This document shows positions 10,907 through 23,768 of a stretch of DNA of 64,000 nt, piece after piece. The notes under the pieces were generated by a model. It saw only the letters and a list, made by a program, of their open reading frames with translations. It had not been told where the DNA came from and did not search any database. This DNA is from Eutreptiella sp. 'Long Island Sound 2002' (Eukaryota; Euglenozoa; Euglenophyceae; Eutreptiales; Eutreptiaceae): positions 44,279,621 to 44,343,620 of the forward strand of contig OZ038391.1 in assembly GCA_964036045.1 (NCBI GenBank), read 5' to 3'. Positions within the stretch are counted from its first letter, which is position 1; the number at the start of each line of letters is the position of its first letter. Both the position numbers and the translations under genes were made by a program.

Positions 10907-12017
10907 ATGGCGCGTGCCGATTACCTTATCTGCGGCTCTCAAACTGTTGTTGACAACATGTTCGACGTGCTGGAAACGAAAACAGAGAGGCGTCTCAATG
11001 ATGATTTCAACGCGCCGCGCATGGCTAACATGTTGCGTGTTCCCATCTTCAGTTGGCCGGTCCAACCGAAGCCTGCAGGGGATCCTACAACGCTCGACGT
11101 TTGCTGGTTGCTGATTTCGTTACCGGATAGCTGGAGGAGAAAGGTATAATTCCCTCATTATGTCTGCTCTTTGCGCTAGGCTTCGCGCAATAACTTCTCC
11201 CTCATTGCAGATCCCGAATTTTCTGACGTTTGGACCTACTCAAGTAGAAGAGATGGATCCTGTTGAATTTGGCGGTCACCTTCCGATAACGACGGTTATG
11301 TGGTACTTCGATACTCACCTCTTTTACCTGAAGCAGGATAAGAGCTTCAAGCCTGTGTTTGTGTTCATTGATCATCAGCCGGATCTGCTGTGCAAGATCG
11401 CGTCCATCGAGCCGGATTCTCGCATGTACCTTCTTGGTGTCACCACCGACAATCTCTCCGATGGGGTCAACAGAGTGCAGACTCAGTTGAACCACGTCTT
11501 GACACAAGGGTCGAAACTGCACGCGTCGGGTGATTGGGACCAGCAGGCCAACTGGGCAAACCGTGGTATTCCCCTTTGGGTTCACGATGAGAAGTTGGGT
11601 TCTGAGGCGTTGTCGCTGAAGGAGGAAGAGACTGTTGAGAAAGGCCAAGCTGCAGAAGCACTGGCCCCTGCAAAGCGGAAGTCTACTGGTGGGGAACCAG
11701 CTCCCAAGAAGAAGAAGACTGCTTTCAAGCCTCAGGCAGCGAAGTCGGTTACCGGTGCAGGTTCCGGGAGCGATGGGGATGAAGAGGAGGAGAGCGAGGA
11801 AGAAGAGGAGGAGGAACCGCGGGTCTCCGGGGGCAAGGCAGCGAAGAAAGTGGCAGCGAAGCCGAGGTCCGAGGAAACCGGGGCCCGAGCTGCATTCAAG
11901 CAGCCAGCCCGTCAGTCCCAACCAAGAAGCGAGCCCGCAAAGCCACCGCCTAAGGGTAAGACGTCCGTTGCTAAGGCACTGGGTTCTAAGATGCAAACTG
12001 TTCCGAAGAAAAAGTAA
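10907..12017 (+). CDS. Unrecognised two-exon gene with basic/acidic tail
   Basis: Exon 1 is 10,907-11,143 and exon 2 is 11,211-12,017. The intron (11,144-11,210, 67 nt) starts AAG|GTATAA and ends TTGCAG|ATC, phase 0, and restores one frame of 348 codons. Residues 1 to about 185 look globular (WYFDTHLFYLK, VFVFIDHQPDL, LLGVTTDNLSDGV). From about residue 195 the chain becomes low-complexity: RKST, PKKKK, a Glu run, then Lys/Ala/Pro to a Lys-rich end (PKKK), as in nuclear or nucleolar proteins. I recognise no family. The frame is open upstream of the ATG back to a TAA at 10,841-10,843, so the start is uncertain. The clean splice junction and codon-like composition make it the best host-gene candidate outside the TTD14-like gene. 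It could also belong to a mobile element. Confidence 0.65.
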
Positions 12018-12148
12018 TTTCTTCGTTTGTTCTGATATATTATGTGCGAGGGCTCGCGCTATGCATTCCTCTTCGACGACCTTTATGCTGTCACCTTGTG
12101 CGGCACATTTTTCTCTCTGATGCATTTTATTGCGCTTTTGTGTTGGTG

Positions 12149-12170
12149 TTTGCGCGAGGCCTCGCGCAAA
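12149..12170. repeat. Perfect 22-bp palindrome, with two imperfect relatives nearby
   Basis: Half-site TTTGCGCGAGG followed by its exact complement. Imperfect versions lie in the preceding gene's intron (11,170-11,190, TTTGCGCTAGGC...) and just after its stop (12,041-12,062, TGTGCGAGGGCTCGCGC). All three are outside the exons. Confidence 0.8.
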
Positions 12171-12861
12171 GAAGGGGTGCCAAAAAATGCTTCTTGTGGT
12201 GCTGCGTGGAACATGGTTTTCAAAAACTTGTTTTCGAAAAGATTGAAAGCTCATGGGTGTTTTTATTGCAAAGCATAAGTGGTAGAGGAAACAAAAAGTC
12301 GTGGTTTTCCCAAAAAAGTACTTCATTTTTTGGAGAAATAAATCATTTTCCCGGGCAGTCGGTTTTCTTGAAAATAAATGAAAATGGCCCTGTTAATTGC
12401 TTTTCACAGGATTTTTGGTTCTTGTGTTTTAGGTCCCCCCAAAAGAACTATTTTTTCGCAGTGCCGCGGAGAGGCAGTTTTGGGCGCATCTTGACCATGC
12501 AACTTGAGCCGCCTAAGCATGTGACATGGCAGTGAGCTCAGCGCCACAAGCCATGCCACGTCAGCACCTATGGGACCCAAAACAAAGAGTGCACTAGGTA
12601 GATGGCACTACAAAAGAGAGAGTGCCCATGTGAGCAGTTTTTCCATGATTGTAGGATATTTTCTAACTATCGCTTCCTAAATCTGTGGTTATTGTAAGTT
12701 CTATTGTGCAGATACATTGTCTATGTTTTCTCCATTGACTACAGCCCTTCATGTTGTGGATTTGATTCCAAATTTCCTCTTCTTGCACTGTGGGTACTTG
12801 GGAGCTTTGGTCTATGATTTCATTTTATCAAAACATTGGCATTTTGAAAACCTGAGCTACA
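12171..12861. other. Intergenic, no feature recognised
   Basis: AT-rich with short T and A runs; plausibly the 3' untranslated region of the two-exon gene followed by spacer. No gene or repeat copy was identified. Confidence 0.5.
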
Positions 12862-13084
12862 TCAAGAAGCAGCACGAGCAAGCAAAGGCAGAAACAAAAC
12901 AATATCATCAAGAGCATCAACAGTGGAAGCCTGTTTTAACTTTCTGGCAGGGACCTCGAAACCCTCAGCTATCCCTCCCGGGCAGAAGATCTTGGTCTTC
13001 ATTTGGTTGACCATATTGAGGACCGATCGCTTGCCGCGATGGCAAGCGCTCAACAGAGACGAAAAAATTTTGATTCTGCTACCA
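12862..13084 (-). pseudogene. Relic D: start of a gag related to element B
   Basis: Read on the minus strand, the frame passes through the PBS as FHGSR and then matches the element B Gag N-terminus (FSSL, CHRGKRSV, PGGIAEG, VP) with many substitutions. Similarity fades near 12,940 and the rest of the element is missing. It shows that the LTR-PBS-gag reading frame is conserved in a second, older copy of the family. Confidence 0.75.
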
Positions 13085-13417
13085 TGAAACCGGACCAAGG
13101 GGCACGAAGCAGAGGGCGCAGTGGTAGGGGTAGTAACAGAGGTCAGCAAGGAAGACATAGCAATGGAGGAAGGTTGATAGTATCCTATAAACAGATAGGG
13201 TGCAAATAGCCCTAGCAATACTTAATATGCACACATGTGAAATCCACCATAGGATCCACTTATTCATTTAAATACAAAGGATCCAAAATTGCCTTATCTA
13301 TCTCATATCCTATGTTCCTAACAAAGAAATAGAATGTAATGCACAATAGTCCCACATATAGGACCATGTAATGATCCCTTTGGGGCAATATGCTAGGGTG
13401 GGTTATGACCTGCTTCA
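13085..13417 (-). repeat. Relic D: diverged LTR of the element B family
   Basis: Reverse complement aligns along its length with the 344-bp LTR of element B. It begins TGAAGCAGGTCA at 13,417 and ends TTTCA at 13,085, followed by the PBS TGGTAGCAGA. Many substitutions and small gaps make it much older than element B. No partner LTR was found, so it is a solo or truncated copy. Confidence 0.85.
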
Positions 13418-16400
13418 CAGGGTTCAGTTTTCAGATCGGGGATCAGTGCAGTGTTTTGGTGATTCAGCGATCAGTTTGTATTGGGCTTGTTTGCAGGGCA
13501 AAAAAAGTCCTGGATGAAGTAGTGGCCTAGACAGCGTTTGCTACCTAATGTTTTCCCCATTGCTGTAGGCTATTACCTTGGTAACTAAGCACGGCATGGA
13601 AGGATCAATAGGCACCAGCCAAAACCAAAGATCTGCTTTTGGCAAATAAAGTCTCCAACACTTCAGTCATAATAAAATGAATAATAAAGGCTTTGCAAAC
13701 AAATATTGTAAGCAAAATTGCACTTATCTATGCCACAAAAATGCATATCCAACTTCAGAAAACATGCTCCCAAATAGGGCAGAAAAGGCATATGGTTGGT
13801 TCCTAACGAAATCATAACTCAGCTCCAATGGCTCAAAAGATAGGCGTATAGCCCCTGACATGACCGCAACGGCAATGGGAATTCAAATTCACATATAACA
13901 TGCATTTTCTAAACACTATGGCGACAATAGGATAAAAATAGTCAGCTAAACAAGTTCCATAGTAATGCGCTAGTAATTGGACACCCAATCTAGCAACAAA
14001 ATCAACACAGACTTGCCTATCTTGCGGAGCAACAAACAACTTGCTTCACAACCTGCGATGCTTCGACCTATGCCTCCATCCGTCTCACCTCTCATCCCTT
14101 TCGTAAGACACCCCATGTGGTTGGTAGCTTTCACCGTGACTATTGATTGCCGCTGTAGTATAGATAAGGATGGCCTTGGTTTCTCCGAACATACTCTCTG
14201 AACACTAGTCCATTGAAACGATCAACATACAGTCACATCCCACACAGCTCTACCTCTCGAATACATGCGATTTGCTCAGATGGGGCTATAGGAATTAACA
14301 TACCACAGCTGCCCACAGTCTTCCTCCGGTTAGATCAGTGATTCTATTTTCGACATGGTAGATCACACGCTATTTGTACCACACATGAAGGGTATTCCGT
14401 CGATCGGCCCGCATTGAAGAGCAGAGAGCAGGCGCGCACCAATAGGAACACTAGAAGCGCGCGCGCACACACAGCAAACCTCCGCTGAAGCAAAAGTGTC
14501 AAATCCTCCATCTTGTCGATTTCAGAACGTATGAATTTGGAATTCTCCTGAAATTATAGCCGAAATCACTGAAATCGGTGAGATAGTTGAAATATTGGAC
14601 GGAGTGCAAATGGGATCCGAAGCGGCTTCACGTGTACTAAACACCCATATATCTAACGGGAAATCCTTGGAGTGCGCGCTACTTTTGGACTATTTTATGC
14701 CTTGGTCATTTTGAGGAACGAACGTGACAAAAAAATGAATCTTTGGAGCATCGCCAATGCCTAGTTTCCAGACTCAAAAAATCTCGTCCGAGGGTTTCGA
14801 AAATGAACATGCTCATGGAACCGGTCTCGCAAGGACGTGACTTGCGAGAGTACCTACTCCACATCAGCCAAACCTACTGCTGCTTACGTCCATTATCCGT
14901 TTCTGAAGATTTGTAATACCTTTGAAGCTGTGATGAAGCTATTGGTCGGGCCCTGTTACTGTAGCCAGCATTGGTTTGGATATTATGTATTTTGTGACCT
15001 TGACAAGGCTTGTTGCAAGGATACTTTACCGACCGTCCAGCTATATTTGCAGCCTGGAGTACTATAAGAGACATCGTAGGCTACGCATTTGGTCGTGTTT
15101 CCTCCCCTTGACGTACACGCTAAGTCTACATGGGCCCTGGCGCTTATGATGACGTTCGTATGTTTGAACGAGGATCCTATGACACAGACCCCGTCTCATG
15201 TTTCGTCGTGGTCGGAGACATTCCATTTGCTTAGTGGAGGCTCTACACACCGTCCTGCACGGATACAATTTGGATTGCACACAAGGACAACTATGAAGCC
15301 GGTGGTGAAATATCACCATGGTGAAGGCACCCGATGCACCTGGAGAAGTTTCCCGCATGCTAATGTGCCACATTGTCTAAGTACCTTTGGCCGTCCAGGT
15401 CATGTTTCCTCGGATGTGTGCTATTTCTAAGTAACAATTTTCTGGCCCTGGCATGTATGTAATGAGGTGCCCTGACAAAGCGCTTTCCACTGATACCACC
15501 ACAGTGCCGATATTATCTACATTGATGCCATTGTGACTTTCTTGAACTAACAACTTGATTTTAAGTTATGAAGCGTTTTTTTCGGGTGGCTGGATGGGCT
15601 ATATGGTGGACTTATGTCTCAATTCTGAATGCAAGTTGACTCATTATTGGACTAGATTTTCCTTGGTCATTCAATTGTTCCACAGTGGACTACCAGTGTT
15701 TACACACTGGCGGCGCTGGCATTATGCGTGGTCCACTGCTCCTCTTTGCTACACGTGATGAACTATCTTGTCCAGATCTCCCTGCAACGCAAATCTTAGA
15801 TTGATAGTATTTTACGATTATTGATCCAGCCCCGGATACGCGAATGTTCTGTGGGTGATGATTTGTCATCCCTATCTTCCAACTCAATTACTTCTCCTGT
15901 TTTCTATCTTCTCTTGTAGCCACATGTTTATTCCACTGAGATCGACAAGCTTCCGTGCCAAGACTTGCTGCCGGTGACACGGAAAAGGACCAGCAGAACC
16001 TCAGATCTGACAGAATGGAATAGAGATGCTGAGTGGCCTCTATGTACTGCAACCTTTGCTTTGTTCCGCTGCTGACGCTATTTTATGCCTTGGTCATGCC
16101 TAGTTTCTTGACTGACAAAATCTCGTCTTAGGGTTTGGAAAGAAAATGAACATGCTCTAGGTCTCCTCTGAAAAAACCACAGACATATCCCTTCCAAATG
16201 CCTATCAATTTAGATGACCTAAACTACCCGAGCTAAAAGCAAATGCAAGTTACGTTCTCCCCAATTGAAACATAAAATGCGGAAAACCACACACATATCC
16301 TCTTTTCTGTTAAATTGTCAACTAATGGCAAAATCAGAATTCTCCAAAGTGGCGGCATTCGAAAGCTCACTCACTGTACGAGCTAGTGACAAACCCTCGT

Positions 16401-17419
16401 ATGTGTCCACCTCAGCCTTAACTAGACGGGGATCGGGGGCAAAGTGGCTTGCAGGGGAGAATCCACATCAAACTGCAGTTTCTACCTGTCATAAAGCCTT
16501 CGACTGCAGTCGTTCTAAAGCCGGAGAGTCCGTCAGCCCAACTCAAAAGCCCACACCGGCTGCAAAGGGTGTTGTTGTCCGGAAAAAAAAAAAGCTCAAA
16601 ATTTATTCTTTTTTTTTTTGCGTCATGCATCACGCAACAATGGCTTTCTCAAAAAGATCGCAAAAAATATTTTTTGCCCCTGCTCCCCCCCTTTTGCAAA
16701 AATGCCAGAATCGCGGGAACGATGCTGTGTTTGTTCCATTGCGTGGTGCCCCCCCCTCCGTGTCTCATGCCCCATTTTGCACCTTGCTTTGCTTTCAAAG
16801 AATGATGAACCACGGACCATGCATCAGAGCATCCAAGAGTGTTACGATATTAGATATTTCAATCGAGATGCTGATGTGCCGCAAATCAGAGAAAAGGGCT
16901 AGTTCGCAGCATTTGATTGCCGGTCCATTGGTGATTCAAATTTGGTTGTTGGTTGTTGGTAAAAAAAGAGCAAACCCATGGGTCGAGGGTTTGTCTTGGG
17001 TTTTCATGCACTATTATCGGGACGAAATGACAAAGCAGCATTTCACATGCCACGGGGATTATTACGGACGATTTTGGGAGAATGCCGTGCAAAGTTTTGT
17101 ACATCGGCAAATACTTGAACCCTAATTTTGGCCCCGTCGGGAAACACCTGACATACGCGCCCTGCACCCGACCGGAGATTCAGCCTTCTGTCCCACCCAA
17201 GCAGCCACAATTCCAAACCCGGGGGCCCCTCGTCTAGGGATTTTGGGCTTGATCTCTGATACTCTTGAGTAAAAAATGTCGTTTGTTGCTGTCCATTGAA
17301 CATCCGCGCTAGATTGGGCAACACAAAGCGCGTAACAAATGTCGTTTGTTGCTCTTTGAAGATCCCGCCCTCGAAACTCAGCCAAAGGGTGGGGGTCCAT
17401 GGTGGAGATGAGCAAAAAA
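13418..17419. other. Gene-free stretch with one duplicated segment
   Basis: No protein family or RNA gene recognised on either strand. A segment beginning TATTTTATGCCTTGGTCAT occurs at 14,690-14,816 and again at 16,078-16,157, where a middle part of some 40 bases is missing. It then runs TGCCTAGTTTC, AAAATCTCGTC, TGAACATGCTC in both. The 286-codon open frame at 16,265-17,125 has no recognisable domain and crosses homopolymers, so it is not called. Confidence 0.5.
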
Positions 17420-17620
17420 GCGTGAAAAGGGCTGGAAATGGGTGAATATCCAAAAAATGCCATATCCCAAATGTGGAAGAGGAATCAAAACCTACACGAA
17501 GGGCAACAATGATGCCCCTGGTATCACAAAGTATGGGTATCCAATACGGCTAGACACCCAAATAGTTGCGCTACGCCCGAACTGCGCCCGTACTACACTT
17601 AGGGCACCCCCTAATCCTCA
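17420..17620. repeat. Repeat R1, uninterrupted copy
   Basis: Matches both flanks of element B: 41,925-42,023 on the left (TGGAA...ATCAAAACCTAC) and 55,121-55,240 on the right (GATGCCCCT, ATCTCAAAG-ATGGGT, ACGGCC, CCCAAA-AGTTGC). It is thus the empty-site version of the locus into which element B inserted. Further partial copies are at 38,421-38,785. Confidence 0.8.
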
Positions 17621-20600
17621 GGCACCCAGTATCCTGCACCAGCAGGGAGACCCCTACTCCTCCCACTGTTTGCATCGACATGCTGCTTTGGACGCATCAA
17701 TCCCTCAATCATTTCATATTCCCCTCACTACAATGCCTCCTCTACCCGCCTTATCCCCAAAAGGACCTCACGAAGTCGAGGGACAAACCACTTCATTCTT
17801 CGGTCACCAGTGTCAAATCTGAAATCGTTATGGTATTTGTGTGTCTGTTCCTGGGATTTTACAGCACCTCTGTTGGGAACAAGGGGCAAGGAGGCGTTGG
17901 GTAAAATTTCCATGTAACAAATTTGTAGTTGTAAAGATCAGGGCACCAAGAGGTAGCAACATGGAGCTAGGGCAGCGCTCCTTCCAATAGCGCTATACAG
18001 CTACGAAGGATTCACGCACCTCCATAGCGAGGGGGGCTGAGGGTGAATGCCAGAAGAACTGGTTTCTCATCTCGTGAGACTTGAACTCAGCTCACGAGAC
18101 TTTGCCTGCCACTAGGACTGGAATGTAAGCCTCGCAATGCAACAGACTACGACACACTTCTTGCTGTCAGACTGCACTGCGCAAAGCCCTATGCAATGCT
18201 ACGCAATGGAAGAGTGTACCATGGCCCCAGGGCCAGAGTCTGGAGGCTGTATATACGGAGGCAAAAATGTAAGAGCCCCTAGCCTTTGTGGCGGGTGAGG
18301 GTGCCACCGCTCTCCTTGGCTGAAAAGGCAGACGTGTCCATGAGGGGCCTCTACTGGAGTGGTGCCGGTGCAAAAGAGCACCAGCTGCGGTCTTCACTGG
18401 CTACGCAATGACAGCCGCCCACAGCTCATCACAGCCAGGATTCAATCAGGTGGACTCTAGCAGAATGCAACTATGTCACTGGGACTGAAAGAATAAATAT
18501 ACCCAATGCAAGGCCACAAAGATTGGTCCTGCGTCTGCAATTCGGTTGCCCTGGTGTTCGGCGAAACAGCAACTCCTGACATGGAAGCTAATACAACATA
18601 AGAAAAGGTAGGTTTGGAACGATCAACCATTGCCCTTGCCTGGATTGGAGGATGGCTTTGTCAGCAAATCTGATAAGTAGCAAGCCTCTGTGTACACAAA
18701 TGGAAATCCTTCCCACGGCTCATCTGCTTCGCCATACTTCCATTTGCAGTGGGCTGCTATTCAAAAAAGTTCTGTATTTTAGGCACTTCAACCTGGCATG
18801 GGACATGAAAAAGTGTTGTAAAAGCTTCAAAGGGATGGATTGCGGATCATTTTGGTCACTGATATGGGATGTCACCTCAATGGCAGTAGATGCATTCTCT
18901 CATCTCAAGCTTCCGATTTTTCCTCTTCATGACTGACTTTGCAGGTTTGTCTGGCCAGACATTCATGTCCAATTCCCCTCACCTTACAGCGTCCCAACAG
19001 GACCTTTGGCGTTGACCAGAGAACGCTCTCAGGGCAGCAGCATTTTAACCCTCCCCACTTTGCGCAAGCACACTGAAAGTCAGCAAAACGACGGTCAGAC
19101 GGGCTCCCGAGCTTAGACAAGCCTGTGCTTACGCGCAACGCGCAGTACCAAAAGAATGAATATCGCCAAAAACCTGCCCATACTAAGCACAAACCTAAAC
19201 AAAATTGTTGCAACAGGGCATATATACAGTGTGGTGATGGAGCTCCATCGACACAATGGATACACTTTTTGTCAACAAAAATCTGTTCCAATGTCTTGTC
19301 CAAGATCAAACTCATCACTTGGTTATTGGTTTTCCCTTTTTGGCCACCGTTGCAAGGATATGGCGATGCTCCCTATTCTTAGCATCCTTTTTCATTACCC
19401 ATGGCTGACAATCACATCAAAACAGACAGCATTGGGTTGCAGTTGCAAGCAGAATGTTAGTATGAGCAGGAGGAACTACGACAGGCATGATCCAGCCCCC
19501 CTTTTTCTCTGCAATCGCAGCACAACCGCCTCACGTTGCATTTCTAATAACAGAAACCCTGGTCAGAAAAAACCAGGAAAACGACGGTCAGAAGGGCTCC
19601 CGTGCTTGGACAAGGCAGTGCTTGCACAGGGGGGGGGGGGGGGGAAGGTAAGGTAATGTTGGATAAGGATAATCAAGTAGGTCCTATCCCCCTTGTGGCC
19701 AGCATCCAATCAGTGAAGCAGAATGCCCTGGGATATCCAATCAGACTTCACCTGAACCCCTGACCATAGCCACAATGATAATCAGACACACAACGCTGTC
19801 AGACAACGACAAAGAGGTTGCTTCCAGGCTGTGTCAGCAACGAGATGTTTGTGGCAGTGAACATGCTCTCCTTCCCATGCGGATGTTTGGAACTCGGCTT
19901 TGGGTCAGGGCTCATAGCCCAGAACGGCCAATGGAAATGATGCAACCAATTTCAAAAAGAAAGCCCCTGAAGGGAAAATTGGCGCACAGTGTACATTATT
20001 GGGGTGACTGCACCAGAACCAACTTCAACATCCAGCATGCACCGGCGAAATGCTACAGTTGAACATCTTAGAGCAATGCTGCATTCTTGTCCACATGGTT
20101 TTTTGAACATGGCCATCCGCTTTAGGTTCCTTGTCATTGTGCGAAGACCGAAAGTCAGCAGACGCAGCGTGATGACGCCTTTTCTGCCTGGGCTTATCTT
20201 CCCTCCGCTCTGGATGCTTGACCCAACGCTCAGACTCCCAACACTATGACTCGGGGTGAGGCTCCTCACGTCAGACAGCCAGGCTTGGCGTGTCGCCCGG
20301 TCTCGACGCCTTGATTCATGTGTTCAATTCCAGTCGGAGGATCCAAAGCGGCCCAATTTGCTCCCAGCGTACAATACCCCCTAAAGGGCCTTTCATGCAG
20401 CACGTGAATGAAATCGTGAATGAGACCAGGGAGTTTTCGGAAATGGGCATCCCTCTCAAATACGTTTGACTGTCAGCAGCCACACGCTGGATTTGCAATA
20501 GCTGAAAGCCACGGGTGGTTCACAGCTAACCTACACCTTTCAACGTCTGAGCGGCAGCAGTGCACATTGCACTTTTGAAGAGGTTGTTGGTTAGCTGTGG

Positions 20601-23600
20601 CACCTGACCAGACAGCGGCGTAATGTCTCCGTGGACTCATGGGGGCCCCAAACACTCCCCACATAGTGGCAAACTCAGATTTCAAACGGGGCTGCCATGG
20701 GTGCACAAGGTGATGCTCATAGGGAAGAGGGAATGTAGTGCTAGGTACTGGGGATGCTGTAGAGACACTGCACATGGTATGGTACCCCTAGCACCTGCGG
20801 CATGAGCCTCAACCAGCTGTCTTCACAAAAAAAAACCAGTGCAGAGACTCAACTGCATTATTTGCACCTGGCAGTCAATGATTGGATGAGCGGTTGGACC
20901 ATAAAAAGCGGAGTAGTTTGCCGGTTGTTTTGGGTGTCTTGTGAGGAGACGCACCTCCACTGCAGATGGCCGATGCTTGGCGGTACAGTGTTTCCAATGC
21001 CCGCCATTGATGAGGTCTCGGTTTGTTTCAATGCTGAACGGACTCGTGGGCACAAGTTGGAGTGTGCTGCTGGTGTCGTATGTCAGCTCGCATCCTTATA
21101 AGAACATGCGGGTTAAATGAGGTGACGCGCCTCCAGGCTGCAGATAGCCGATGCTCGGCGGTACAGTGTTTCCAATGCCCGCCATTCAGGTCTCGGTTTG
21201 TTTCAATGCTGAACGGACTCATGGGCACACGTTGGAGTGGTCGTATGTCAGCTCGCATCCTTATACGAATATGCGGGTTAAATGAGGTGTGTGCACATGA
21301 TAGGTGTGAGTGTGCCTGCAAAAATCAGGAAGGGCCATGAGAGTGGCCAGGAACAAAAGCAGCAAAGGACATCTTCACAAGCATCACAAGCCATGGACTG
21401 TTGGATCCTGTCGGTATCCTGTTGGACTGTTGATGTGTGCTGTAAGCATGGAAAACCATTTTCAGGGCACCAGAACCCCTCCCGTCCACAAACCAGGGTT
21501 GAGGGGGGTAGGGGGCTCGGGGGGTGGTCGCATACGTGGAGCGGACAACCCACATGCCCTTGCCAGCAGCTGTCAGCAATTCCCAGATGACATTCTTCCA
21601 ACTACCCAAAAAGCACCACAACTGCTCAAGCACATTTCAGCTCCTTGAGCGAAGGCTTTCGGTGCTAGAGCGGGCAGGCTCTGCAACTCTGATCAGCGTC
21701 ACAGATGTGCAGGGGTGAGGGGTTGGGGTGTACTACTGTCCAGGTGGAGGGAGGGGGCAAGGGAGGTCAGGGAGGGCAATGCGGGGAGGCAAAGGGGCAA
21801 CGGCAGCCAAACAGAGTTAGCGGGCGCGGTCAGTAGCGATTTGATGGAGAGGTCTAGGGGAAGGCAGTGTGAAGGGGGCATACTCTTTTCGTGGCACCAC
21901 CTGACAGATCGATCCAGGCACTCGCTGTGCTGGCAAAAAGAAAAGGTCAGCGGAATGACCAGGCGGGAAGAAGGATGTGGCTCTGTGATGTGTCGAGGCT
22001 AGTGGGTTATGGCAGCTACTTACACTGTACTGCCGGAGTGCAACCGCACAATGCAGGGCCCTCACATGGCCAAGATGCAGCATGATGTTGCTTTTTTGGG
22101 GTGGTAAGGTGGGACAACTCATCTTCCGTCGTTTGCATTAGTCATCAATGGGGTAGCAATGGTGCACGCTTCTTCTGCGGACACGCAGCGACACCAGGTT
22201 CTGCCGTGCCGAAAACCCGGTGCTGCTCAACCATTTTACTGTGCCCCAAGGAGCGGTGACCTCTCTGGAGTGATGTCTCCCTGGCCAATAAAACTTTCAT
22301 GGAGCATGGGCGTCGGACTTGATGCATCAGACAGGCCACCAGGGACACCTATGGAATCGGGCCCTGATCGCGGAGTGGGGATGCTTCTTTCGAGTGGGAA
22401 CGACGTCCCAAGGCTGAAGAACTCCGGCTTCTCTTTGTCGTCCTGGAAGCAGAGCAAACGGATACAGTCGGACACCCGATGCCCATGCAACTATGGAGGT
22501 CTGTGCTATGCAACAAATTGCGCGGCTGGCACTATGGGTAGGTGCTGTATGCAAGCGCACAACTGCTTATCCAGCGGAGGGGGCGCAGGTCCTGAATTGC
22601 AGAGAAAGAATTGCAAATAGCTGCAAAAAGTCTGAAATCATTGCGATTGGTGTTTCTGTCGAGTATGTTTGTCCCATGCCCCACCCCCCTCCCCTTTATG
22701 TCGAACAAACTCAATGCGATCATCCAGCAAGCTGGAAGCTGGGGTCACAGTATACAAAAAACACATGCACGAGATGATGGGGATAGGTAGAATGGTCATT
22801 CCCAAATGTCTTAACATCCCTCAAAACAATCCTCCACATCCTCATTGAACATCAACATGTGTGTGATTCGCCGCGATTCATTGAGTAACATGGCAGTGCT
22901 GGGTTCTGAATCGCCAGGAAGACTTAAAGAGCGCTTTACAGAGGCGGAGGAGATTTAAGGAAACAGGCAGCCTCCGCCAAAATCCTACCCAGTTTCTCCC
23001 AAAACGAGGAAACATCTGCAAGGGGTTGCACTTCTGCCAAGATTTGTGTGTGCGAGTGCTTGCGGAGGAAACCTTGCAAGCGTTTTGTGCACCAATTTTT
23101 TCAAGGGAATGCCAGCAGCATTGAACGCAGATCATCTCTCGTGTTGCTGATCATATTCCGAGTGTTTACAGCTTTCAGGTCCGTTTGAACCTTTGACCTA
23201 TCCTTCTGTCCCGTCGGTTGTGTTGAAGCTTGTGGTTCTGGTTGTTATTCTAGTTTGGGTGGCAGCACAGCAATAACGTGGTTGCCCCAAAGGGATGTTC
23301 CCCTTGTTGCGTTGTTTGTTCCTCCTGTGCAATGGGGTTTCCAGATGATGATCAGCACTGCTCTTTCGCGCATGAGAGCAGAGCATGAACAACACCACAT
23401 GGCTTTCCCTTAAACTTTAAAACTGCCATGGGGGAACTGTTTCCCCCCTGAGGCAGGAGTACATTTCGCCCATTTCGCCCGACAATTGGTAAAAGCCTGC
23501 TTCCAGGTTTGTTGTTGGGTAGGCCCATATTTGCAGTTATTTGCCGCAATCACTCGTTTGCACCAACAGACGTGTTCCGCAGGCGTCGTGTCTCATATTG

Positions 23601-23768
23601 TGAAACTAGGAAACTGAGAAACTTCTGCCCGCATAAACAGATGATGCCCCTGCTGAACCTGTCAATTGCAAACAGTTGCAAAATTGTAACTTGCAATTTC
23701 CCCACCACCCTTCTGATCCAAACTTATGAAAGAAGGGCATTGCTATCCTCGAATGCGGTTCCGTTGCA
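17621..23768. other. Gene-free stretch between R1 and the TTD14-like gene
   Basis: No recognisable coding sequence. It holds a 9-bp inverted repeat with a 12-base loop (TCTCGTGAG 18,070-18,078 / CTCACGAGA 18,091-18,099). A duplicated 50-base segment around AACGACGGTCAGA is at 19,082-19,130 and 19,576-19,625. There is a G run at 19,629-19,643. The tandem duplication at 20,942-21,286 is listed separately. Confidence 0.5.
20942..21286. repeat. Tandem duplication of about 175 bp
   Basis: Copy one 20,942-21,118 and copy two 21,119-21,286 share GGTACAGTGTTTCCAATGCC, GGTCTCGGTTTGTTTCAATG, GTCGTATGTCAGCTCGCATC and ATGCGGGTTAAATGAGGTG. Small deletions in copy two account for the length difference. 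No coding potential evident. Confidence 0.9.

Noticed and set aside
16265-17125. 286-codon open frame on the plus strand
   Set aside because: No motif or domain, crosses long A and T runs, and composition looks random.
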